A DNA stretch of 64,000 bases, taken from positions 1 through 64,000 of the forward strand of contig NZ_FWWT01000014.1 in assembly GCF_900176035.1 (NCBI RefSeq), written 5' to 3'. The translations under genes were made by a program, and so were the position numbers. The notes below the pieces were generated by a model. The model ran no database searches. It was not told the DNA's origin and saw only the letters and a program-made list of their open reading frames with translations. The stretch comes from Desulfonispora thiosulfatigenes DSM 11270 (GTDB lineage Bacteria > Bacillota > Peptococcia > Peptococcales > Desulfonisporaceae). This document shows, piece by piece, positions 57,177-64,000 of the stretch (position 1 is its first letter; each line of letters begins with the position of its first letter).

Positions 57177-58067
57177 GTGGAACAATATCTTGACAAAACA
57201 TTAGAAGCACTTAATAAAATTGATTTATTGCTTATCATAATGACAACTTTAAAAATAATAGGTATTTTAGTAGCCACCCGTGTTGTTAATAAGCTAGGAG
57301 CCATTTTAATTGATCAATTATTTAAAGACCACTTTAATATTAATGAAAAAATGCAAATAACAACGAGAAGAGTAGATACTTTAAGTAAATTATTAAAGAA
57401 TATACTTTCTTATTCTCTATATTTTATTGCTATTATCACCATTTTAGATATGTTTAATGTCCCAGTTAAGGCTATTCTAGGTGGAGCGGGAATTATTGGT
57501 GTTGCGATTGGTTTTGGAGCACAGAACCTAGTTAAAGATATAATCACTGGATTTTTCATAATTTTTGAAGATCAATATGCCGTGGGGGAATATGTAGATA
57601 TTAATGGTAAAATTGGTACAGTTGAAGAAATTGGCCTAAGATTAACCAAAGTTAGGGATTGGGGTGGTCAATTATATATAATTCCTAATGGTAACATTGG
57701 ACAAGTGACAAATTATAATCGTGGAAGTATGAGGGCAATAGTTGAAATTGGAATAAGTTATAAAGATAATCTTAAGCATGCAATACAGGTTATTGAAATA
57801 GCATGTGAGAAGGTATATCAAGAAATGATTGATATTATTGATGAAAAACCATTTGTCCATGGTGTAACAAAGTTAGATTCAAACTTCGTAACTGTAAGGG
57901 TCACTGGAACGACTAAAGATATGAGCCATTGGATGCTAGAAAGAAATTTAAGGCTTAGAATTAGAGAAGAATTTGATAGCCAGGGGCTAGGGGCACCTTT
58001 TCAGCATATTGTCTATATAAATGCTGATGACCATAAAAAGGATCAAGAAAGTCTAGGAGGTATGTAA
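57177..58067 (+). CDS. MscS-family mechanosensitive channel
   Basis: 296 aa. Three N-terminal hydrophobic segments, then the pore-lining helix with glycine/alanine pattern GGAGIIGVAIGFGAQNLVKDIITGFFIIFEDQ, then the beta domain GEYVDINGKIGTVEEIGLRLTK and IPNGNI. It opens under membrane tension to release solutes on osmotic downshock, complementing the betaine uptake system in this window. The start is GTG. The length matches small MscS/YkuT channels. Confidence 0.93.
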   Translation: MEQYLDKTLEALNKIDLLLIIMTTLKIIGILVATRVVNKLGAILIDQLFKDHFNINEKMQITTRRVDTLSKLLKNILSYSLYFIAIITILDMFNVPVKAILGGAGIIGVAIGFGAQNLVKDIITGFFIIFEDQYAVGEYVDINGKIGTVEEIGLRLTKVRDWGGQLYIIPNGNIGQVTNYNRGSMRAIVEIGISYKDNLKHAIQVIEIACEKVYQEMIDIIDEKPFVHGVTKLDSNFVTVRVTGTTKDMSHWMLERNLRLRIREEFDSQGLGAPFQHIVYINADDHKKDQESLGGM

Positions 58068-58068
58068 T

Positions 58069-58254
58069 ATGCCCATGGATCTAAAAGTAGGAGATATAGT
58101 GCAGACAAAAAAAACTCATCCGTGTGGAAGTAAAGAATGGGAAATACTTAGAACAGGGGCTGACTTTAGAATTAAATGTACAGGCTGTGAAAGGCAAGTA
58201 TGGATAAGTAGAGTAAAGCTAGAAAAGTCTATTAAAAAGGTTATAAGTGAGTAA
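58069..58254 (+). CDS. DUF951 (YyzM-like) small protein
   Basis: 61 aa: LKVGDIVQTKKTHPCGSKEW and RIKCTGCERQVWISRVKLEK are diagnostic for DUF951. C-x2-C hints at zinc binding. In Bacillus yyzM lies beside yyaF (ychF) and rpsF. Here rpsF follows, but ychF is absent and a PilZ-PAS gene on the opposite strand occupies the gap. GGAGG is 8 nt before the ATG. Confidence 0.88.
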   Translation: MPMDLKVGDIVQTKKTHPCGSKEWEILRTGADFRIKCTGCERQVWISRVKLEKSIKKVISE

Positions 58255-58361
58255 GGGTGTAAGTGAGTGTATGGAAAATAGCTGCCCTCAAACACAAACA
58301 AAGGCTAAATTGTAAACTATACCTCAGGAAAATCTGGGTATTAATTTATAATCTAGCCTTT

Positions 58362-59072
58362 TTAATTTTCGCTTTTTTCGGCCTTTTCAATAGAATGATA
58401 ATAAACCCCATCACCCAAATAAAACCATCTGATGAAGTATTCCTCTTCCTCAACGGGTAAATTTAAATCTAAAAAATGCGTAAGATCCTTTGCTTTTTTT
58501 AACTGACAAAAGGGGCAAGGATCTGGGCGATCCCAGACGTTTTTATAGCAGGTCCCTTCTAAAAGACATCCTTGCTTCTGGGCTGCAAAATTAAAATCTA
58601 CAATTTTTCTATCCTCGGTAACTAAAAATACGGGTTGAGGGAGGGCTTTAATTAATCGAATTAAAGGTTTTAAATTCCTACGCATATTAATTTTATGAAT
58701 TTTCATTTTTTGATTTTGCTGAATTTTTTGAGCTTGATAGTTATTTAGGGCTGTTCTCAATCTTTCTTCTTCTAACGGAGTTAAGCCAATAAAGTTAATA
58801 CCATAAAACAATCTATTATATTGGTTTTCTTTCCAGACAAACTGTCCGTGAACTTGATAGCTGTGATTTTCAAATTCAAAAACAATTTTTGCAATTATCT
58901 GATTTTCCATAGGAACATCTAACAGAGATTCAGCCTTGATACCTCCGCAGCTTAAGTTTAGTATCTTTATAGGAATACATTTATCTAGATTAAGTTTTGT
59001 CTGCCCTATGGAAATTAAGATTGCTTTAGCTTCTAAGGGTTCTAAAAAGTCAATTCTAAAGTCTTTGCGCAT
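58362..59072 (-). CDS. PilZ-PAS protein, predicted cyclic-di-GMP receptor
   Basis: 236 aa. PilZ domain ~1-110 with the cyclic-di-GMP motif R2-KDF-R6 (RxxxR) and NLSCGG (39-44, the [D/N]xSxxG part). A basic linker (112-135) leads to a PAS-like domain (~138-230) with C169, C175, C186 and C189, in CYKNVWDRPDPCPFC. The combination suggests an output protein that joins cyclic-di-GMP to a redox, metal or small-molecule input; the effector is unknown. It is encoded head-on to its neighbours, in the conserved yyzM-rpsF interval. Ribosome site AGGAG. Confidence 0.85.
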   Translation of the reverse strand: MRKDFRIDFLEPLEAKAILISIGQTKLNLDKCIPIKILNLSCGGIKAESLLDVPMENQIIAKIVFEFENHSYQVHGQFVWKENQYNRLFYGINFIGLTPLEEERLRTALNNYQAQKIQQNQKMKIHKINMRRNLKPLIRLIKALPQPVFLVTEDRKIVDFNFAAQKQGCLLEGTCYKNVWDRPDPCPFCQLKKAKDLTHFLDLNLPVEEEEYFIRWFYLGDGVYYHSIEKAEKSEN

Positions 59073-59219
59073 AATTATTTCTCCTTATACAATACTTAAA
59101 AATAGTACCATTATAGAATGATAAATAAAGCAGTATAGTGTTAAATATACCATGAATGGTAATAATAGTATATAAAGGCAATACAATATGTTTCATAGAA
59201 AAAGATTTTCCTGTTTACC

Positions 59220-59255
59220 TAGACAGTAGTATATCCTTCTGATATAATTACATAT
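59220..59255 (+). promoter_or_regulatory. rpsF operon promoter
   Basis: TAGACA (59220-59225), a 17-nt spacer and a perfect TATAAT (59243-59248). Transcription should start near 59255, about 60 nt before rpsF. Confidence 0.85.
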
Positions 59256-59262
59256 TGTATAT

Positions 59263-59299
59263 CCCTGCTCCATTAGAAATGGAGCCGCTAGTCCAGGGG
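59263..59299 (+). promoter_or_regulatory. Putative S6:S18 autoregulatory leader
   Basis: CCCT (59263-59266) pairs with AGGG (59295-59298), enclosing the hairpin GCTCCATT/AATGGAGC (59267-59274 with 59278-59285). A single-stranded CCGCTAGTC follows, beginning right at the hairpin base. The bulged CCG next to a hairpin is the hallmark of the S6:S18 leader motif known upstream of rpsF. Binding of the S6-S18 pair would block the ribosome site that begins at the AGGG arm. Confidence 0.75.
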
Positions 59300-59316
59300 G
59301 AGGAGGTGAAGTATAG

Positions 59317-59607
59317 ATGCGTCCATATGAACTTATGTATATCGTTAGACCTGATATAGAGGAAGAAAAACTTACACAAGTTATTGAGAAATTCTCTAAC
59401 CTTATCGTTAAAGAAGGTGGCGAAGTCACTAAAACAGATAAATGGGGAAAACGTAAGTTAGCTTATGTTATCAATGATAAATGGAGCGAAGGTTTCTATA
59501 CTCTAGTTCATTTTAATGGACAACCAGAGGTTGTCAATGAATTAGATCGTGTAATGAAACTTACTGAAGATGTTGTCCGTCATATGATTACTCGTATAGA
59601 AGAATAA
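59317..59607 (+). CDS. rpsF: Ribosomal protein S6 (bS6)
   Basis: 96 aa; [17 protein letters not shown] and the [19 protein letters not shown] core are typical. It binds the central domain of 16S rRNA together with S18, encoded two genes on. GGAGGTGA precedes the ATG. First gene of rpsF-ssb-rpsR. Confidence 0.98.
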   Translation: MRPYELMYIVRPDIEEEKLTQVIEKFSNLIVKEGGEVTKTDKWGKRKLAYVINDKWSEGFYTLVHFNGQPEVVNELDRVMKLTEDVVRHMITRIEE

Positions 59608-59641
59608 GCACTTCAAGTTCTATGAAGGAGGAGTGTTCGTT

Positions 59642-60061
59642 ATGAATAAAATTATTTTAATAGGTCGTTTGACTAAAGATCCTGAACTGCGTTTTACACC
59701 TTCTGGAAAAGGTGTTGCTACATTTACCTTGGCTGTTAACAGACCCTTTGCTAATCAGCAAGGTGAAAGAGAAGCTGATTTTATTCAAATAGTAGTTTGG
59801 GGTAAACCAGCAGAAAACTGTGCTAATTTTATTGGCAAAGGATCACAAGTAGCAATTGATGGTCGCTTACAAGTGCGTACCTATGATAATAAAGAAGGTC
59901 AAAAACGTTGGGTTACTGAAGTTGTAGCAAATAGTGTAGAATTTTTAGATAGCCGAGGAAAAAGAGAGTCAAATAGAGATAATAATGAGAATAATAATAA
60001 TCAAGAGGACTCCTCTTTTGGAACTGTAATAGATTTTTCTGAGGATGATATTCCATTTTAA
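59642..60061 (+). CDS. ssb: Single-stranded DNA-binding protein
   Basis: 139 aa. OB fold at 1-105 ([20 protein letters not shown]), a short Asn/Glu-rich linker and the acidic tip DFSEDDIPF that recruits partner proteins. The ATG at 59642 is chosen over a GTG nine bases upstream, which would be too near GGAGG. It lies between rpsF and rpsR, as in most Firmicutes. Confidence 0.97.
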   Translation: MNKIILIGRLTKDPELRFTPSGKGVATFTLAVNRPFANQQGEREADFIQIVVWGKPAENCANFIGKGSQVAIDGRLQVRTYDNKEGQKRWVTEVVANSVEFLDSRGKRESNRDNNENNNNQEDSSFGTVIDFSEDDIPF

Positions 60062-60080
60062 AAGGTAGAGGAGGGAAATC

Positions 60081-60314
60081 ATGGCTAAAAGAGAATTTGG
60101 AAGACGCGCGAAAAAAAGAATTTGCAGCTTTTGTGTAGGTAAATCACAAGCTGTTGATTATAAAGATTTAAATAAATTAGGCAAATATGTTACTGATCGT
60201 GGAAAGATTTTACCACGTCGTATTTCTGGTAACTGCGCTAAACATCAACGTGAATTAACAATTGCTATCAAAAAAGCAAGATATATGGCTTTATTACCAT
60301 ACACTACAGAATAA
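60081..60314 (+). CDS. rpsR: Ribosomal protein S18 (bS18)
   Basis: 77 aa. [20 protein letters not shown] and [30 protein letters not shown] are diagnostic. The cysteines C14, C17 and C53 (C-x2-C plus NCAKH) retain a zinc-type arrangement (C+ form). With S6 it forms the heterodimer that should act at the leader motif upstream. Followed by a terminator. Confidence 0.98.
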   Translation: MAKREFGRRAKKRICSFCVGKSQAVDYKDLNKLGKYVTDRGKILPRRISGNCAKHQRELTIAIKKARYMALLPYTTE

Positions 60315-60318
60315 AATG

Positions 60319-60346
60319 AGGGGGCACTTAGTTGCCTCCTTTTATT
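60319..60346 (+). terminator. Terminator of rpsF-ssb-rpsR
   Basis: AGGGGGCA (60319-60326) pairs with TGCCTCCT (60333-60340; one G-T) around a 6-nt loop, then T-rich. Confidence 0.88.
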
Positions 60347-60389
60347 ATAGAAAATTTCACTTTAAACCAATTAAGGAGGAAAACCGATA

Positions 60390-61373
60390 ATGCAGCAATC
60401 TTTGACCAAGGGCTTAGGCGAAGGAGCTTTAATGGCCGCACTGACAGCTATTTTTGCTTTGGCTGGCATATACATACCGATAATAAATTTAATAACCATT
60501 TTAATAGTGGCGGTTCCTATCACATTGGTAATAGTACGCAATGATTTTAGAATTGGTTTTATTTCTTCATTAGTAGCAGGATTTTTAGTGGCTATGTTGG
60601 CAGGACCTATTATGGCCGTTACTTTTTACATTCAATTTATGAGTATGGCATTAGCATATGGGTACTTATTTAAAAAGAAAACCAAGGCAGGAAAAATAAT
60701 TATTGCAGGCACAGCAGTTTCTGTGATTTCTACCCTTTTATTATTAATGATAAGTTTTGCCATAATTAATACTGATTTTGAAACGCAAAAAGATTTTATG
60801 CTACAAACAGTAGATGAGACAATGATTATGTATGAAAAGTATGGGTTATTAGATCAAATTACAGAACAAGGTATTAGTAAAGAAGAATTTAAAAAGGCTA
60901 TGGTTGATTCCGTGAATTTATTTATTACTGTTTTACCTGCTATCTTAATTTTAGCAAGTATCTTTAGTTCGGTTATTAATTTTATTGTAACGAGAAGCAT
61001 TCTAAGAAGATTTGGTCATGAAGTAGATAAATTACCTCCTTTTAGCCAGTGGCGCTTACCGTGGTATGCTGTGTGGGGGGTTATATTTGGCTGGGGTTCT
61101 TATCTTATTGGTGATTATTTTGGTATAAGTGCAGGTATAATGATAGGAAAAAATATTTTGATTGCCTATAGTTTTGTTTTATTTGTCTTAGGATTATCAG
61201 TAATTTCTTTCTTTTGGAAAAAGATAAAGGTTAATTTTATAGGTAGATTAATATTTTTATTTCTCTTAATATTTTTAGCAAGGTCTATCATTTTATTGGC
61301 AATTGCAATAGGTTTATTTGATTTAGTTTTAGATTATCGTAAGAGAATCAAAATAAATAAGGCTGAAAAATAA
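60390..61373 (+). CDS. DUF2232 (YybS-like) membrane protein
   Basis: 327 aa, about eight membrane helices. The N-terminal half is like an ECF-type S component, with a charged loop at ~120-160 and the Firmicutes YybS pattern VTRSILRRFGHEVDKLPPFSQWRLPWY near residue 205. The function is unknown. Position between rpsR and rplI is conserved. gdpP (yybT), which usually follows yybS, is absent here. AAGGAGG ribosome site. Confidence 0.88.
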   Translation: MQQSLTKGLGEGALMAALTAIFALAGIYIPIINLITILIVAVPITLVIVRNDFRIGFISSLVAGFLVAMLAGPIMAVTFYIQFMSMALAYGYLFKKKTKAGKIIIAGTAVSVISTLLLLMISFAIINTDFETQKDFMLQTVDETMIMYEKYGLLDQITEQGISKEEFKKAMVDSVNLFITVLPAILILASIFSSVINFIVTRSILRRFGHEVDKLPPFSQWRLPWYAVWGVIFGWGSYLIGDYFGISAGIMIGKNILIAYSFVLFVLGLSVISFFWKKIKVNFIGRLIFLFLLIFLARSIILLAIAIGLFDLVLDYRKRIKINKAEK

Positions 61374-61416
61374 TCCAATTTGTTTTAAAATAGAAATAAT
61401 GAAAGGGGAGATAGTT

Positions 61417-61863
61417 ATGAAAGTAATTTTACAAGCAGATGTTAAAGCATTAGGTAAAAAAGGCGAGGTTATTGAAGCAAAAGAAGGTTATGCACGTAAC
61501 TATTTATTGCCTAAAGGATTAGCAGTAGAGGCAACAACCCAGAATTTAAAAGAAGTAGAAAGATTAAAAAAACTTAAAGATCAAAAGGAAGAAAAAGAAT
61601 TAGCCGAAGCCAATGAATTAGCTGAAAAAATTAGTAATATCAAAGTAGTTTTAAAAGTAAAAAGCGGTGAAGGTGGAAGATTATTTGGTGCAGTTACGAG
61701 TAAAGAAATAGCAGAAGATATTTTAAAAAATCATAACATAAAAATTGATAAAAGAAAAATAGAGTTAAAAGATAATATTAAAACATTAGGAACTTATAAT
61801 ATCAAGATAAAGGTTCATACTAAGGTTACGGCAGACTTATCGGTACAAGTAATAGCAGAGTAG
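61417..61863 (+). CDS. rplI: Ribosomal protein L9 (bL9)
   Basis: 148 aa. N-terminal domain MKVILQADVKALGKKGEVIEAKEGYARNYLLPKGLA is followed by the long connecting helix and the C-terminal rRNA-binding domain. The ATG at 61417 has AAGGGGAG upstream and matches all homologues; six extra codons upstream are not part of the protein. dnaB follows after 24 bp. Confidence 0.98.
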   Translation: MKVILQADVKALGKKGEVIEAKEGYARNYLLPKGLAVEATTQNLKEVERLKKLKDQKEEKELAEANELAEKISNIKVVLKVKSGEGGRLFGAVTSKEIAEDILKNHNIKIDKRKIELKDNIKTLGTYNIKIKVHTKVTADLSVQVIAE

Positions 61864-61887
61864 GATTTTAACAAAGTAGGGGATAAA

Positions 61888-63225
61888 ATGGATAATGCTG
61901 CATTTGAAAGAATACCACCACAAAATCTAGAAGCAGAACGTGCTGTCTTAGCTTCAATGATGTTAGAAAAGGATGCGATTTATGAAGCTATCCAAATGAT
62001 TAAGCCGAAGGACTTTTATAAAGAAGCTCATAGCATTATCTTTTCAGCTATCATTGATTTAACCGAAAAAGGTGAACCAGTTGATTTAATCACTTTAACA
62101 GAACAACTAAGACAAGAAAGCAATTTAGAAAAAATAGGTGGCGTGGGTTACATAGCAGAAGTGGCAAATTCAGTAGGTACAGCAGCTAGTATTGTTCATT
62201 ATGCTCGTTTAGTTAGAGATAAATCATTACTGCGTACTTTAATTAGAACAGCAACTAATATAGCAACACGGGGTTATGAACCAGGTGAGGAGCCTGAGGA
62301 ATTACTAGATGATGCTGAAAGAATGGTATTAGAGGTATCGCAAAATCGGATACGTAGTGGACTAGTACCCATTACAGATGTAATTGAAAATACTATTGAA
62401 AAGTTAGAACTTTTACAGCAGCAAAAAAGCGACATTACAGGATTATCTTCAGGATTTAGAGATTTAGATGCAATGACCTCTGGTTGGCATAGTTCGGATT
62501 TAGTTATTGTTGCAGCAAGACCGGCTATGGGTAAAACATCTTTTTGTTTAAATATTGCTCAGCATGCTGGGATTAAAGAAAATGTACCAGTGGCAATTTT
62601 CAGTCTAGAGATGTCTAGAGAACAGTTAGTTCTACGGATGCTGTCTTCATTAGCAATGCTTGATCAACAAAAATTAAGGACAGGCAGAATGATAGATAAA
62701 GATTGGATTAGTTTAACAAATGCCATTGGTCCCTTAGCAGAAGCGCCAATTTATATTGATGATACTCCAGGTATTTCTGTAATGGAAATAAGGGCAAAGA
62801 CAAGAAGATTAAAGGCAGAAAAGGGATTAGGATTAATAGTTATTGACTACTTACAATTAATGTCAAGTGGACGTCGTTCGGAAAGTAGACAACAAGAAAT
62901 ATCTGAAATATCTCGAAATTTAAAAGCTTTAGCTAGGGAATTAGAGGTACCAATTATAGCTCTTTCTCAGTTAAGTAGGGCTGTAGAACAAACGCAAGAT
63001 AAAAGACCTGGTCTAAGTCATTTAAGGGAATCAGGAGCACTAGAGCAGGATGCTGATATCGTTATGTTTATTTTTAGAGAAGAATATTATAATCCTGAAT
63101 CAGACAAAAAGGCGATTGCAGAAATAATTATTGCAAAACATAGAAATGGTCCAGTGGGTAGCGTGGAACTAGCCTTTCTTAAGGAATTTACAAAGTTTGC
63201 TGACTTAGCAAAAATGGCGGAGTAA
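61888..63225 (+). CDS. dnaB: Replicative DNA helicase
   Basis: 445 aa, the hexameric helicase of the fork (DnaB family; called dnaC in Bacillus). N-terminal helical domain 1-150, then the RecA-like motor with Walker A ARPAMGKTS, Walker B LIVIDYLQLM and the SRAVE and RESGALEQDADIVMF segments. No intein is present. A terminator follows. Confidence 0.98.
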   Translation: MDNAAFERIPPQNLEAERAVLASMMLEKDAIYEAIQMIKPKDFYKEAHSIIFSAIIDLTEKGEPVDLITLTEQLRQESNLEKIGGVGYIAEVANSVGTAASIVHYARLVRDKSLLRTLIRTATNIATRGYEPGEEPEELLDDAERMVLEVSQNRIRSGLVPITDVIENTIEKLELLQQQKSDITGLSSGFRDLDAMTSGWHSSDLVIVAARPAMGKTSFCLNIAQHAGIKENVPVAIFSLEMSREQLVLRMLSSLAMLDQQKLRTGRMIDKDWISLTNAIGPLAEAPIYIDDTPGISVMEIRAKTRRLKAEKGLGLIVIDYLQLMSSGRRSESRQQEISEISRNLKALARELEVPIIALSQLSRAVEQTQDKRPGLSHLRESGALEQDADIVMFIFREEYYNPESDKKAIAEIIIAKHRNGPVGSVELAFLKEFTKFADLAKMAE

Positions 63226-63256
63226 TGCAGGGCAATTAATTGCTCTGCATTTTTTT
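63225..63256 (+). terminator. Terminator of dnaB
   Basis: ATGCAG-G-GCAAT (63225-63236) pairs with ATTGC-T-CTGCAT (63239-63250), followed by seven T. Confidence 0.95.
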
Positions 63257-63329
63257 GAGGAAAATGAGGCATTAAAAGACAAAAACACGAATATTATCTA
63301 AATAATAATAAATATAATTCGTTTATATC

Positions 63330-63365
63330 TTGACCTTAAGGATATTAACTGATAAAATAGTTGAG
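63330..63365 (+). promoter_or_regulatory. Promoter of the FAD oxidoreductase gene
   Basis: TTGACC (63330-63335), a 17-nt spacer and TAAAAT (63353-63358), about 40 nt before the start codon. Confidence 0.65.
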
Positions 63366-63402
63366 GCTTATGTCAAGGAAAAATATTGAGGGGGTCTATT
63401 TA

Positions 63403-64000
63403 ATGAATAAGAATTATGATGTACTAATTATAGGAGCTGGACCTGCTGGGATTTTTACTGCGTTAGAATTAAATAAATTAGATAAAAATAAAAAAATTCT
63501 GATTATCGATAAAGGTAGCAGAATTGATAAAAGATTATGTCCGGAAAAAAAATTAGGATATTGCGTAAAATGTAAAGTTTGTCACATCACTTCTGGCTGG
63601 AGTGGAGCAGGAGCCTTTTCTGATGGAAAGCTTAGTTTATCTCCTGAAGTAGGTGGAAGAATTTCCGAATATATGACCGAAGAAGAAGCGCAAAGCTATA
63701 TCAATTATGCAGATGAATTTTATACTGAGTTTGGCGCTCGTAATGAAGTATTTGGCTTAGATAACCCGAGAGTTGAAGAAATAGCGTATGAATGTTCTAA
63801 ACATAATATTAGATTAGTACCATGTCCTGTACGTCACTTAGGAACAGAGCATGCTTTTACAGTATTAAAAGGAATGCATGATTATTTAGTAGCAGAAGAA
63901 AATGTTGAGTTTATGGAATTAACCAGTGCTGAAGACTTGATCGTTGAAGATGGTGAAGTAAAAGGTGCGATTTTAAATATTAAAAATGAAAAAAGATCAG
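63403..64000 (+). CDS. FAD-dependent oxidoreductase, COG2509-like (3' end beyond window)
   Basis: The first 199 codons are present and open to the right edge. Residues 7-16 (VLIIGAGPAG) are the FAD dinucleotide fold. YCVKCKVCHITSGWSGAGAFSDGKL, with C-x2-C-x2-C, is typical of uncharacterised NAD(FAD)-utilising dehydrogenases of the COG2509 group. The reaction is unknown. GAGGGGG precedes the ATG at good spacing. It has its own promoter. Confidence 0.85.
   Translation, partial: MNKNYDVLIIGAGPAGIFTALELNKLDKNKKILIIDKGSRIDKRLCPEKKLGYCVKCKVCHITSGWSGAGAFSDGKLSLSPEVGGRISEYMTEEEAQSYINYADEFYTEFGARNEVFGLDNPRVEEIAYECSKHNIRLVPCPVRHLGTEHAFTVLKGMHDYLVAEENVEFMELTSAEDLIVEDGEVKGAILNIKNEKRS

Noticed and set aside
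60332-60544. 70-codon plus-strand frame overlapping yybS
   Set aside because: Out of frame with the well-supported DUF2232 gene and spans its ribosome site.

Overview
This window is the origin-of-replication region of a low-G+C, endospore-forming, probably anaerobic Firmicute (Clostridia-like). The gene order 3'-gyrA-gyrB-remB-recF-dnaN-dnaA / oriC / rpmH-rnpA-yidD-yidC-jag-plsC-mnmE-mnmG-rsmG-noc-soj-parB-3' is the classical Firmicutes origin arrangement. Sporulation is suggested by a YyaC-like spore protease, SpoIIIJ-type YidC with Jag, and Noc. Anaerobic life is suggested by a two-subunit class I fumarase, a fumarate reductase/succinate dehydrogenase of the cysteine-rich CCG type, acetate kinase and a rubrerythrin-like protein. 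Three glycine-betaine-type binding proteins point to osmotic stress. The species cannot be named from the sequence alone.

Left arm (1-26.1 kb): every gene is on the minus strand, leading away from the origin. From the left edge: the 5' end of a 16S rRNA gene with its promoter; a rubrerythrin-like protein; tadA; tRNA-Arg(CCT); a TauE/SafE exporter; a lone trpB; pdp-deoC nucleoside salvage; three uncharacterised membrane or lipoprotein genes; a universal stress protein; and a serine island. The island has a T-box leader, a class V aminotransferase, serA, serS, and a three-tRNA operon of Ser-TGA, Ser-GCT and Arg-ACG. Then come a PdxT-like protein that has lost its catalytic residues, ackA, gyrA, gyrB, remB, recF, dnaN and dnaA.

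Origin (24.2-26.5 kb): DnaA boxes lie on both sides of dnaA. In the dnaA-dnaN interval seven TAG/TAA trinucleotides next to DnaA-box-like sites and an AT-rich stretch match the DnaA-trio unwinding architecture known from Bacillus. Two perfect parS sites follow parB at 36.2 kb.

Right arm (26.5-64 kb): genes are mostly on the plus strand. After the rpmH-to-parB block come DUF554, YkuS-like, YyaC-like (minus) and YkvI-like proteins; a LysR regulator divergent from fumarase alpha/beta; sdhA-sdhB-sdhE-like; a REC-PAS-GGDEF-EAL protein; a betaine ABC transporter with three tandem binding proteins separated by terminators and repeat hairpins; a GntR regulator followed by an in-frame ABC ATPase/permease deletion remnant; a tight run of cvpA, radical SAM, HEAT, mscS and DUF951 genes; a PilZ-PAS protein (minus); then rpsF-ssb-rpsR under an S6:S18-type leader, yybS, rplI, dnaB and the start of a FAD-dependent oxidoreductase. 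The only head-on genes (yyaC, lysR, the gntR-ABC remnant, PilZ-PAS) are accessory or regulatory.

No CRISPR array, insertion sequence, prophage or integrase was seen. The most unusual items are the catalytically dead PdxT homologue, the CCG-type SdhABE module beside fumarase, the ABC fusion remnant, the composite inverted repeats around the betaine-binding genes, the apparent ATA start of the YkvI-like gene, and genes absent from otherwise conserved neighbourhoods (yaaA, ychF, gdpP).
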